From Actinomycetes bacterium (GTDB lineage: Bacteria > Actinomycetota > Acidimicrobiia > Acidimicrobiales > Palsa-688): a stretch of DNA of 5,237 bases. A program made the position numbers and the translations under genes. Positions 1-5,237 of this stretch are shown in pieces (the first letter of the stretch is position 1; the number at the start of each line of letters is the position of its first letter). The notes beneath the pieces are model-generated. The model was given only the letters and a program-made list of their open reading frames with translations. It searched no databases and was not told the origin of the DNA. The stretch lies in the NCBI GenBank assembly GCA_021796905.1, contig JAKABK010000177.1, positions 1 to 5,237 on the forward strand, written 5' to 3'.

Positions 1-1
1 G

Positions 2-505
2 CTGTGGGCGCCTGCCTTCGACGCCCTCGATCGGGCAGTGGACGCCCGAACCGCCACCGCGGCCGGTCGAACGGTCTCGAGACAGCAGGCCCGGCGGTGG
101 TGGCGAGCCGCTCGCCGGTGCTGGCCGGAGGAGCTGGCGCCGCTGGCCGAGCCCATCGCGTCCGGGCGTCACGCCTGGGTGACGCTGGGCGCGGCCGCCG
201 GGATGCTCGGCATCGCACCCGCCCCGCTCGGCACACTCGTCCTCTACGAGCTGATCAGCACACCGCTCTGGGCGGCGGTCCGACTGCTCGGCCTCGACCC
301 CTTCGACGTCGCCGCCCTGGTCACCGCCACGCTGAGCTGGGCAGAGCCGCCGTTAGCCGTGCTCGCCCGCCGCGCCACCGTCGACGCCCTGTCGCTGTGC
401 CGGGGGTCCGGGAGCACCGAGTGGATCTCGTGGTCGGTCGCACCCCTGGCGGACCTCGCCGCCGAGGCCCACCTCGAACGGGAGGAGCGTCTCTTTGCAT
501 CGTGA
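2..505 (+). CDS. ureF: Urease accessory protein UreF, C-terminal part (5' end outside window)
   Basis: UreF is the cytoplasmic urease chaperone that joins UreD to UreG and controls GTP-dependent nickel delivery to apo-urease. The reading frame is open from base 2, so the gene starts upstream; 167 residues are visible of a family usually a little over 200. Seen in the fragment: a predicted all-helical, Ala/Leu-rich make-up; the family-typical segment [10 protein letters not shown] (fragment residues 91-100), matching the conserved AxRLxPLG region; and the diagnostic C-terminus, [10 protein letters not shown] then ending RLFAS, which matches the usual UreF ending (H..x..RLFxS). The first ATG-like or GTG codons inside the window (for example GTG at 38) are internal, because the sequence upstream of them still fits the family. 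The gene overlaps ureG by 11 bases. Its place before ureG and ureD matches actinobacterial ureABCFGD operons. The family call is strong; only the missing N-terminus is unknown. Confidence 0.9.
   Translation: MWAPAFDALDRAVDARTATAAGRTVSRQQARRWWRAARRCWPEELAPLAEPIASGRHAWVTLGAAAGMLGIAPAPLGTLVLYELISTPLWAAVRLLGLDPFDVAALVTATLSWAEPPLAVLARRATVDALSLCRGSGSTEWISWSVAPLADLAAEAHLEREERLFAS
480..487 (+). promoter_or_regulatory. Shine-Dalgarno sequence that fixes the TTG start of ureG
   Basis: GGGAGGAG lies inside the end of ureF, seven bases before the TTG at 495. No ATG or GTG occurs in the ureG frame between this point and the P-loop, so this site is the main support for the TTG start. Confidence 0.7.
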
Positions 506-1199
506 CAACGACGGACCGTTCGGCCCCCTGTCTCTCGGAGGCGGGTCCCCGTCAAACCGAGCTGGCAATCGCACCCGGACCGACCGGACCCGCCGGACCT
601 GGCGCCTCGGGATCGGTGGGCCGGTCGGGAGCGGGAAAACCGCCCTCGTGGCCGCCCTCTGCGCGGACCTCCGCTCGGTGGTGCCGCTCGGTGTCGTCAC
701 CAACGACATCTACACCACCGAGGACGCCGACACGCTCCGGCGACTCGGCGTCCTTGATGCCGACCGGATCAGCGCCGTCCAGACCGGGTGTTGCCCGCAC
801 ACCGCCATCCGAGACGACATCGGGGCCAACCTCGACGCCATCGAGGAGCTCGAAGCGCGGATCGGGCCCGACAGCGTCATCCTCGTCGAGAGCGGAGGGG
901 ACAACCTGACCGCCAGCTTCAGCTACGGGCTGGTCGACCGGCAGATCTTCGTGCTCGATGTCGCCGGCGGCGACAAGGTCGCCCGGAAAGGGGGCCCAGG
1001 GGTGACTCGCTCCGACCTGCTCGTGGTCAACAAGGTCGACCTCGCGCCCTTGGTCGGAGCGGACGTGACCCGCATGCTGGCTGACGCACAGGCGGTGCGC
1101 GACGGCCGGCCGGTGCTGGCGACCACGGTACGGAGCGGCGTGGGTGTCGGCGGCGTGGTCCGGTGGGTGCTCGCCGAACGTGAGGACGCCCTGCGTTGA
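495..1199 (+). CDS. ureG: Urease accessory GTPase UreG
   Basis: UreG is a SIMIBI-class GTPase that binds nickel and, with UreF and UreD, uses GTP hydrolysis to insert nickel into urease. Visible in the 234-residue product: P-loop GPVGSGKT (42-49); [11 protein letters not shown] (69-79); the nickel-binding CPH motif (100-102) within [22 protein letters not shown] (131-137), the switch region; [15 protein letters not shown] (155-169); and the guanine-specificity motif NKVD (179-182). All catalytic motifs are intact. Gln96 stands where enterobacterial UreG has Glu (VETG), a difference I recall from mycobacterial UreG too. The start is TTG at 495, chosen because of the Shine-Dalgarno at 480-487 and the absence of a later ATG or GTG before the P-loop. 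The N-terminal 35 residues are Gly/Arg/Thr-rich and lack the His-rich nickel-storage stretch found in some actinobacterial UreG proteins. The stop overlaps the ureD start. Confidence 0.96.
   Translation: MHRDNDGPFGPLSLGGGSPSNRAGNRTRTDRTRRTWRLGIGGPVGSGKTALVAALCADLRSVVPLGVVTNDIYTTEDADTLRRLGVLDADRISAVQTGCCPHTAIRDDIGANLDAIEELEARIGPDSVILVESGGDNLTASFSYGLVDRQIFVLDVAGGDKVARKGGPGVTRSDLLVVNKVDLAPLVGADVTRMLADAQAVRDGRPVLATTVRSGVGVGGVVRWVLAEREDALR
1182..1186 (+). promoter_or_regulatory. Shine-Dalgarno sequence for the TTG start of ureD
   Basis: GAGGA within the last codons of ureG lies nine bases before the TTG at 1196. The TTG overlaps the ureG stop as TTGA, a classic arrangement for translational re-initiation. 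Confidence 0.55.
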
Positions 1200-2119
1200 C
1201 GCCGACCACCCTGAGCGCCCCTCGGATCCTCCCGGCGGGGGACGGGATCACCGCCCGCGCCGGTGTGGTCGCCGAGGTCGACGGCACGGGTTCGACACGC
1301 GTGGTCGAGTGCTGGGGAGAGCCCCCGCTCCTTCCCCGCCGCACCAGCTCCGGGGTGCACTTCGTTGCCGGCGCCGCCGGGCCGCTGGGGGGAGACGTTC
1401 TCACCACCCACGTCAGCGTCGGACCGGGGGCACGCCTCCGGATCGGTTCGGTAGCTCCGACGGCTGTCCGACCCGGGCGCGGCGACGCCGCTTCCCGATC
1501 CGACGTGACCGCCCGGATCGGACCGTCGGCCCGGCTGCGGTGGCTCCCCCAGCCGACCGTGCTCCTGGCCGGGAGCCGGCACCGGTCGTGCTCCTCGATC
1601 GAGCTGGGAACCGGCGCCGAGCTCTTCTGGGTCGAGGTCGTGGTACTAGGCAACCACGACGGTCCGACCGGCGAGGTTGTCTCCCGGCGGTCCGTGGACG
1701 TCGATGGCCGGGCGCTCAGCCGCCAGGAGCTCCGGTTGGGAACGGGCGATCCAACCCTCGCCGGACCCGCGGTCGTCGGGAGCGCCAGGGTGGTGGGCTC
1801 GTTCCTGGCCGTCCACCCGGAGTGGTCGAACCCAGCCAGCCCGGGGTCGGACGCCTCGCCACCGGGTCCCGGACCCGGCTTGGGCGCGCCGGCGACCCCT
1901 CCCGACGCCCCCGGCACGGAACCGGCGCGTCAGGCCCTGTGCGAACCGCCGGCCCGGGTCGGGATCATGCCCCTGGCCGGAGCGGCAGTGGAGCTGGTCG
2001 GGGTGGGCCAGAGTGTCCGAGCAGTGCTCCGGGGCTGGGAGGCCCTCGCCGACCGCTTCGCCGATCGGGCACCGGTCACCTCCGGTGCGGTGAAGGACTA
2101 TGTGGCCGCAACCCGGTGA
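1196..2119 (+). CDS. ureD: Urease accessory protein UreD (UreH)
   Basis: UreD is the scaffold that binds apo-urease directly and is thought to channel nickel from UreG to the active site. The 307-residue product shows the family pattern: [22 protein letters not shown] (from residue 62), with the GGD and pGA elements; [13 protein letters not shown] (115-127), matching the conserved LEWLPQETI-type strand; and [19 protein letters not shown] (142-160), matching the usual ...LGR...GE segment, here with Asn in place of Arg. UreD is poorly conserved, so the operon position after ureG supports the call. The start is TTG at 1196, overlapping the ureG stop by four bases, with GAGGA nine bases before. 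The protein is longer than I recall for mycobacterial UreD (about 210); a Pro/Gly/Ala-rich stretch at about 212-246 accounts for part of this. The next gene's frame begins 20 bases before this stop. Confidence 0.88.
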   Translation: MTPTTLSAPRILPAGDGITARAGVVAEVDGTGSTRVVECWGEPPLLPRRTSSGVHFVAGAAGPLGGDVLTTHVSVGPGARLRIGSVAPTAVRPGRGDAASRSDVTARIGPSARLRWLPQPTVLLAGSRHRSCSSIELGTGAELFWVEVVVLGNHDGPTGEVVSRRSVDVDGRALSRQELRLGTGDPTLAGPAVVGSARVVGSFLAVHPEWSNPASPGSDASPPGPGPGLGAPATPPDAPGTEPARQALCEPPARVGIMPLAGAAVELVGVGQSVRAVLRGWEALADRFADRAPVTSGAVKDYVAATR

Positions 2120-3014
2120 CCCCGACGCCTCCGGCATGACGGGCGCGGGTGACGGTGCGGCCGGTGGCGGGGATCGGATGGAAGGGCCCGGGACCGGAGA
2201 GAGCAGAGAGCCCGGAGATGCCGGAGAGGAGGAACCCGGCTCCTCTGGGGTCGCCGGAGGGAAGCCGGGAGCAGTCCTGGTACGCCGGCGGTACCTCGAC
2301 GTGGTGGAGGAGGTGCTGCGGTCGATCGCCATCGGCGCCATCACGGCAGGGGATCGGCTACCCAACGAGCGGGATCTGGCGGTGCGTTGCGGGGTCAGCC
2401 GATCGTCGGTCCGGGAGGCGCTCCTCGCCCTCGAGCTGGGTGGCGTCATCGAGGTCCGGGCCGGGGCAGGCTGTTACCTCACCGGCATGGGCATCCACGC
2501 CGACCCACTCGTGGCGCCGCTGGTGGACTCCTCCCCCCGAGAGCTGTTGGAGATGCGCCAGGTACTCGAACCGACCGTGGCGCGCCGGGGCGCCGCTCGG
2601 GCTTCTGCCGATGCCCTCGAACGTCTCCACCGTCTGGTGGACGAGTCCGAACGGGCCGTCGACGCCTCAGATCCCGAGGACCTCGACCAGTTCGTCGGCC
2701 TGAGCCTGGGATTCCACCGCGAGCTGGCCCGGACATGCGGGAACGCGATCATGGCCGGGTTCATGGGCCACCTGGTCAACGCCGCAGAGCACCCGCTCTG
2801 GCTCCTGATCGACGGGATCGTCGTGCGCGACCGGGCCACGCGAGCCCGGCAGGTGGCCGAGCACAGGGCCATCCTCGATGCCGTCGCCCGCCACCGGGGC
2901 GACGAGGCCGCCACGCTGATGATCGATCATCTCGGGGCGTTGTCAGCCAGGATCTTCGGTCCGGCAAGTCAACGGCCGAAGGTCCAGCGCAGCCGGAGGC
3001 GACGGTCCGCATGA
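2100..3014 (+). CDS. GntR-family transcriptional regulator, FadR subfamily with FCD ligand domain
   Basis: A DNA-binding repressor or activator of the GntR/FadR type; dimers bind short palindromes, and a small carboxylate or similar ligand in the C-terminal FCD domain changes binding. Seen: winged helix-turn-helix at about 65-129, with the hallmark GDRLPNERDLAVRCGVSRSS (84-103), then VREALLALELGGVIEVRAGAG; FCD domain at about 145-285, with ELLEMRQVLEP (148-158), GFHRELARTCGN (204-215), EHRAILDAVARH (254-265) and IDHL (275-278). Three metal-type histidines are present (206, 255, 277), but the Asp normally four residues before the first is Ser202. The start is uncertain: ATG 2100 overlaps ureD by 20 bases with GAAGGA placed too close (two bases away); ATG 2136 has no ribosome site; ATG 2178 has GGCGGGGA four bases away and would remove 26 residues. 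Residues 1-60 are Gly/Glu/Pro-rich and the C-terminus is Arg-rich. It likely controls the importer downstream and perhaps its own operon. Confidence 0.92.
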   Translation: MWPQPGDPDASGMTGAGDGAAGGGDRMEGPGTGESREPGDAGEEEPGSSGVAGGKPGAVLVRRRYLDVVEEVLRSIAIGAITAGDRLPNERDLAVRCGVSRSSVREALLALELGGVIEVRAGAGCYLTGMGIHADPLVAPLVDSSPRELLEMRQVLEPTVARRGAARASADALERLHRLVDESERAVDASDPEDLDQFVGLSLGFHRELARTCGNAIMAGFMGHLVNAAEHPLWLLIDGIVVRDRATRARQVAEHRAILDAVARHRGDEAATLMIDHLGALSARIFGPASQRPKVQRSRRRRSA

Positions 3015-3054
3015 CCGACGTGACAGGAGGCCCGTGGGAGCGGCTGTCGCAGGC

Positions 3055-3067
3055 GCCCCGTGGGGGC
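3055..3067 (+). other. Short GC hairpin after the regulator gene
   Basis: GCCCC-GTG-GGGGC gives a perfect five-pair GC stem with a three-base loop, 40 bases after the regulator stop. There is no T-run after it, so it is not a standard intrinsic terminator; it could help transcript 3' end formation in a GC-rich actinobacterium or be chance. Confidence 0.35.
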
Positions 3068-3070
3068 AAT

Positions 3071-3081
3071 TGGTCAGACCG
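3071..3081 (+). promoter_or_regulatory. Predicted FadR/GntR operator
   Basis: TGGTCAGACCG contains the perfect palindrome GGTC-A-GACC (3072-3080) and matches the E. coli FadR core TGGTCNGACC, as well as the broader FCD-type GntR pattern TNGTNNNACNA at all but its last base. It lies 57 bases after the GntR/FadR-type gene and about 170 bases before the importer genes. By eye I found no other exact GGTCNGACC in the window. That the adjacent regulator binds here is inference from motif and position. Confidence 0.6.
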
Positions 3082-3174
3082 CTTTCGCCACTGGCCGTTC
3101 ATCTGCCGGACATCGAGCAGAAATCCCCGAGCCCTACCTTGTCGATGCCAGCCCACCGCACGGTCATCGCGTGT

Positions 3175-3198
3175 GGCTCCCCAGGCTCCCCAGCCGGG
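3175..3198 (+). repeat. Tandem 9-base repeat with possible stem-loop in the importer leader
   Basis: GGCTCCCCA occurs twice head to tail (3175-3183 and 3184-3192). The second copy can pair with the following AGCC as GGCT-CCCC-AGCC (3184-3195), extended by CC/GG outside an A-G mismatch. It may be part of an RNA leader or simple slippage; no known family is recognised. Confidence 0.4.
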
Positions 3199-3214
3199 TG
3201 TTCCCACGGATAAC

Positions 3215-3225
3215 GGCGGTCCGCC
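3215..3225 (+). promoter_or_regulatory. Perfect palindrome GGCGG-T-CCGCC before the importer start
   Basis: An 11-base inverted repeat with a one-base centre, 28 bases before the ATG at 3254. The one-base centre is unsuited to an RNA hairpin but typical of a dimeric DNA-binding protein site. In GC-rich DNA such a palindrome can arise by chance, so the assignment is tentative. Confidence 0.3.
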
Positions 3226-3241
3226 ACAGCTCGACAACGAC

Positions 3242-3248
3242 GAAGGAG
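3242..3248 (+). promoter_or_regulatory. Shine-Dalgarno sequence that decides the substrate-binding protein start
   Basis: GAAGGAG lies five bases before the ATG at 3254. It marks this ATG as the start, although the reading frame stays open far upstream through the regulator gene, and rather than the internal ATG at 3323. Confidence 0.8.
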
Positions 3249-3253
3249 CGCCA

Positions 3254-4372
3254 ATGACCCGTGTCCAACCGCCAGCCCCCGAGGGAGGGGACCCGACCGC
3301 ACCCTCCTGGACCTCGACCCCGATGACCAGACGCGGGCTCCTCGGGCGGGCGGGTGCCCTGGCACTGGGCTTCGCGCTCGCCCCTGAGATCCTGGCTGCC
3401 TGTAGCAGCTCGACGGTGGCCACCACCTCCCAGAGCGCGCATGGCTCGCTGACCGACGTGTCCCTCCAGCTGAACTACCTCGAGAACGTCCAGTTCGCAG
3501 GCACCCTGATGGCGCTGTCGCGGGGGTACTACCGGGAACAGGGACTCAACGTGACCGTGCTCCCGGGTGGACCAAACCTCGCTCCCGAACCGGTGGTGGT
3601 CAGCGGAAAGGCGCTGGTCGGCATCACCCACACCGCCGAAGGCACGCAGGCCATCATCAACGGGGCTCCGCTGAAGGTGATCGGGGCGGCGTTCCAGAAG
3701 AGCCCCACCTGCCTGGTCTCGCTGGCCAAGGCGCCGATCCGCACACCCCTGGAGATGATCGGCAAGACGATCGGGGTCTCCGACACGAACCTGCCCATCT
3801 GGAACGCGTTCTTGAAGGTGAACCACATCGACCCCAGCTCGATCCACGTCAACACGGTGGAGTTCTCCACCCAACCCCTCGCCGACGGTCAGATCGACGG
3901 CCTGATCGGGTTCTACACCAACGAGCCCATCATCCTCGACCTGAAGGGCGTTCCGACCTACGCCTTCCTCCTCGCCGACTTCGGGTACCCGATCGTCGAC
4001 GACATCTACATCGCCCGGACGAGCGACCTCGCCGATCCGAAGACCCGAGCCCAGATCGCCGGCATCATGACGGGTGAGGCTCTCGGGTGGCGGGCGGCCT
4101 TCGCCGATCCCCACGAAGCTGCCAATTTGGCCGTCAACGTCTACGGAAAGAGCCTCGGGCTTAGCTTCGACCAGCAGTTCGAGGACGTGAAGGCCGAGAA
4201 GGCGCTCGTCACCAGCTCATCGACCGCGGCCCATGGCCTCTTCTGGATGTCACCGAACACGGTGAGCCAGACGGTGAAGTCGCTCATCGTCGGAGGCACG
4301 AACGCGACACCGTCGATGTTCAGCAACGGGATCCTGACCGAGGTCTACCAGAAGCACGGGGTGATCTCTTGA
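3254..4372 (+). CDS. ABC importer substrate-binding lipoprotein, NMT1/THI5-like (SsuA/ThiY type)
   Basis: A lipid-anchored extracytoplasmic binding protein that captures a small solute and hands it to an ABC permease. The 372-residue product carries a twin-arginine signal, TRRGLL (25-30), a hydrophobic run (about 31-43) and a lipobox LAAC with the lipidated Cys at 50, so Tat export followed by lipid anchoring is expected. The mature part fits the NMT1/THI5-like family: [21 protein letters not shown] (71-91), [18 protein letters not shown] (91-108), then a [11 protein letters not shown] segment (118-130), AAFQKSP (145-151) and [11 protein letters not shown] (168-178). Relatives bind pyrimidine thiamin precursors, riboflavin, sulfonates, nitrate or other compounds; the ligand here cannot be told from sequence. 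ATG 3254 is chosen for its strong ribosome site; it places 24 residues before the Tat motif, a fairly long n-region. The ATPase gene follows, and the predicted GntR operator precedes. Confidence 0.9.
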   Translation: MTRVQPPAPEGGDPTAPSWTSTPMTRRGLLGRAGALALGFALAPEILAACSSSTVATTSQSAHGSLTDVSLQLNYLENVQFAGTLMALSRGYYREQGLNVTVLPGGPNLAPEPVVVSGKALVGITHTAEGTQAIINGAPLKVIGAAFQKSPTCLVSLAKAPIRTPLEMIGKTIGVSDTNLPIWNAFLKVNHIDPSSIHVNTVEFSTQPLADGQIDGLIGFYTNEPIILDLKGVPTYAFLLADFGYPIVDDIYIARTSDLADPKTRAQIAGIMTGEALGWRAAFADPHEAANLAVNVYGKSLGLSFDQQFEDVKAEKALVTSSSTAAHGLFWMSPNTVSQTVKSLIVGGTNATPSMFSNGILTEVYQKHGVIS

Positions 4373-4518
4373 GGTTGCCCGTCTTGACCCAGGGCGCGCG
4401 AAACGGGATCTCCGGTCCGCACCTCCCGCTGGCGGTGGACTCGGCCGCCGGCACGCCAACCCATCCCGGGCCCCAGCACCCCTCGCCCACCGACACGGGT
4501 GCCAACTCGGAGAGAACG
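4373..4518 (+). other. Gap or N-terminal extension between binding protein and ATPase
   Basis: These 146 bases are open in the ATPase frame without a stop. A TTG at 4369 overlaps the preceding stop as TTGA, just as at the ureG/ureD junction, and is preceded by GGGGTGATC (4358-4366), complementary to much of the 16S rRNA 3' end. If used, it would add 50 Pro/Gly/Ala-rich residues to the ATPase. Otherwise this is a spacer within the operon. No terminator or promoter was seen in it. Confidence 0.4.
4509..4514 (+). promoter_or_regulatory. Shine-Dalgarno sequence for the ATPase ATG at 4519
   Basis: GGAGAG lies four bases before the ATG at 4519 (GGAG core six bases before). It favours this ATG over the upstream TTG at 4369. 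Confidence 0.6.
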
Positions 4519-5237
4519 ATGCCGTCGCGGAGCCCCGAGTCCCCCGGCATCGAGATCGACCACGTCGGCAAGGTGTTCACCACTCGAAAGGCCGAGGTCG
4601 TGGCGTTGTCCGACGTGTCCCTGGCGAGCCCGCGGGGGTCGTTCCTGGTATTGATCGGTCCGTCCGGGTGCGGGAAGTCGACCTTGCTCCGCATCCTCGC
4701 CGACCTCGAAGCCCCCACCAGCGGCTCTGTGTCGGTTCACGGAGAGCCGCCCCACGTGGCACGCCGGCTCCACCACCTGGGCGTGGCGTTCCAGGATCCG
4801 GCCCTGCTGCCGTGGCGTTCGGTGAAGGAAAACATCAGCTTCCCGCTCCAGATCGCCGGCCGGCGGGGGACCGCGCCGATCGTCGCCGACCTGATCCGAC
4901 TCGTCGGTCTGGAGGGCTTCGAGGAGGCGCGACCGAGCCAACTCTCCGGTGGAATGCGCCAACGCGTGGCGATCGCACGGGCGCTCGCGCTCCAACCCGA
5001 CGTGCTCTTGCTCGACGAACCGTTCGGCGCGCTCGACGAGATGACCCGGCAACGGCTCAATATCGAGCTCTTGCACATCTGGGGGGAGCAGATGCCGACC
5101 ACCGTGCTCGTGACCCACTCGATCAGCGAGGCCGTGTTCCTGGCGGACCGGATCGCCGTGCTCGCCCCCCGCCCCGGTCGAGTGGTCGAGACGGTGACGA
5201 TCGACCTTCCGCGCCCACGATCAGCCGATATGCTCCG
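4519..5237 (+). CDS. ABC importer ATPase, SsuB/TauB/NrtD type (3' end outside window)
   Basis: The cytoplasmic ATP-hydrolysing subunit of the importer whose binding protein precedes it. The visible 239 residues show every catalytic motif of an ABC ATPase: Walker [10 protein letters not shown] (47-55), Q-loop Gln92 in [18 protein letters not shown], signature LSGGMRQR (142-149), Walker B LLLDEP (163-168), D-loop ALDE (171-174) and switch His200 in [10 protein letters not shown]. The Q-loop run [10 protein letters not shown] and the FGALDEMTR run are typical of the nitrate/taurine/sulfonate transporter ATPases, agreeing with the NMT1/THI5-like partner. Family members have about 250-270 residues, so only a short C-terminal piece is missing. 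ATG 4519 is preferred because of GGAGAG just upstream and because the usual family N-terminus ([10 protein letters not shown]) begins about ten residues later; TTG 4369 is possible. No permease gene is in the window; one is expected downstream. Confidence 0.93.
   Translation, partial: MPSRSPESPGIEIDHVGKVFTTRKAEVVALSDVSLASPRGSFLVLIGPSGCGKSTLLRILADLEAPTSGSVSVHGEPPHVARRLHHLGVAFQDPALLPWRSVKENISFPLQIAGRRGTAPIVADLIRLVGLEGFEEARPSQLSGGMRQRVAIARALALQPDVLLLDEPFGALDEMTRQRLNIELLHIWGEQMPTTVLVTHSISEAVFLADRIAVLAPRPGRVVETVTIDLPRPRSADML

Larger units (their letters stand above)
3015..3253 (+). other. Intergenic control region between regulator and importer
   Basis: No plausible gene is seen in these 239 bases on either strand; the small frames crossing it lack ribosome sites and recognisable protein features. 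In order it holds a GC hairpin (3055-3067), a FadR-type palindrome (3071-3081), a 9-base tandem repeat able to fold (3175-3198), a second palindrome (3215-3225) and the ribosome site of the next gene (3242-3248). I could not place a convincing -35/-10 pair: TACCTT at 3135-3140 resembles a -10 box but has no fitting -35. No known riboswitch was recognised. Confidence 0.6.

Noticed and set aside
1034..1043. Second GntR-type site suggested by a GGTCGACC palindrome in ureG
   Set aside because: It lacks the central spacer base of the FadR-type core and lies deep inside coding sequence, where codon use explains it.
1027..1917. Long minus-strand open frame opposite ureG/ureD
   Set aside because: No recognisable domain, composition typical of an antisense shadow, and it lies over two genes with clear family motifs.
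1144..2139. Plus-strand 331-residue frame overlapping ureD in another frame
   Set aside because: Its translation is Arg/Gly/Pro-rich without motifs, whereas the frame starting at 1196 gives UreD signatures.
3055..3067. Intrinsic terminator after the regulator
   Set aside because: The stem is only five pairs and no T-run follows; kept only as a hairpin of unknown role.
3135..3167. Sigma-70-type promoter built from TACCTT (3135) or TTGTCG (3139)
   Set aside because: Neither box has an acceptable partner at 16-18 bases spacing.
2387..3253. Upstream extension of the binding-protein reading frame to 2387
   Set aside because: The frame is open only because of GC-rich composition; it lies over the well-supported regulator gene in another frame, its translation is Arg/Pro/Gly-rich nonsense, and a strong ribosome site marks ATG 3254.
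3015..3253. TPP or guanidine riboswitch upstream of the importer
   Set aside because: I did not find the conserved TPP CUGAGA-type core or a recognisable guanidine-class core; a covariance-model search would be needed to exclude it fully.
3164..4114. Minus-strand 316-residue frame opposite the binding protein
   Set aside because: Shadow frame; the plus strand encodes a signal peptide, lipobox and NMT1/THI5-like motifs.
4345..5118. Long minus-strand open frame opposite the ATPase
   Set aside because: The plus-strand frame encodes all ABC ATPase motifs; the antisense product is low-complexity and rich in Arg, Gly and Pro, as expected for a shadow in GC-rich DNA.

Overview
The window is a dense, very GC-rich piece of bacterial chromosome. 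Every supported gene lies on the + strand, with short or negative spacing and two TTG starts at overlapping junctions. The protein sequences point to an actinobacterium: the UreG motif around residues 94-108 ([15 protein letters not shown]) resembles mycobacterial UreG, the gene order ureF-ureG-ureD matches the actinobacterial ureABCFGD layout (no ureE between them), and the substrate-binding protein has a Tat-type lipoprotein signal. The lineage call is inference; there is no rRNA or other taxonomic marker in the window.

Region 1 (1-2119) is the 3' part of a urease maturation operon: the C-terminal part of UreF (cut by the window start), complete UreG (GTPase), and a long UreD. ureF/ureG overlap by 11 bases and ureG/ureD by 4, and both downstream genes start with TTG behind a good Shine-Dalgarno sequence, so translational coupling is likely. 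The proteins are expected to form the UreD-UreF-UreG complex that loads nickel into apo-urease; the structural genes ureABC probably lie just upstream.

Region 2 (2100-3014) is a GntR/FadR-type (FCD-domain) regulator whose reading frame begins inside the end of ureD, so it appears to be co-transcribed with the urease genes. Its conserved start is uncertain because the first 60 or so residues are low-complexity.

Region 3 (3015-3253) is the only long intergenic gap (239 bases). It holds a near-perfect FadR-type operator (3071-3081, TGGTCAGACCG), a GC hairpin just upstream of it, a 9-base tandem repeat, and a second perfect palindrome close to the next gene. This looks like a control region.

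Region 4 (3254-5237) begins an ABC importer of the NMT1/THI5 - nitrate/taurine (SsuABC/ThiXYZ-like) type: a Tat/lipobox substrate-binding lipoprotein followed by the ATPase, which runs off the window end. A permease gene is expected beyond the edge.

Taken together, the most interesting reading is a regulatory link between urease and uptake of an unknown small, probably nitrogen-containing or heterocyclic compound: the regulator travels with urease and its probable operator lies in front of the importer. The substrate cannot be deduced from this sequence. No mobile element, CRISPR array, tRNA or rRNA was seen.
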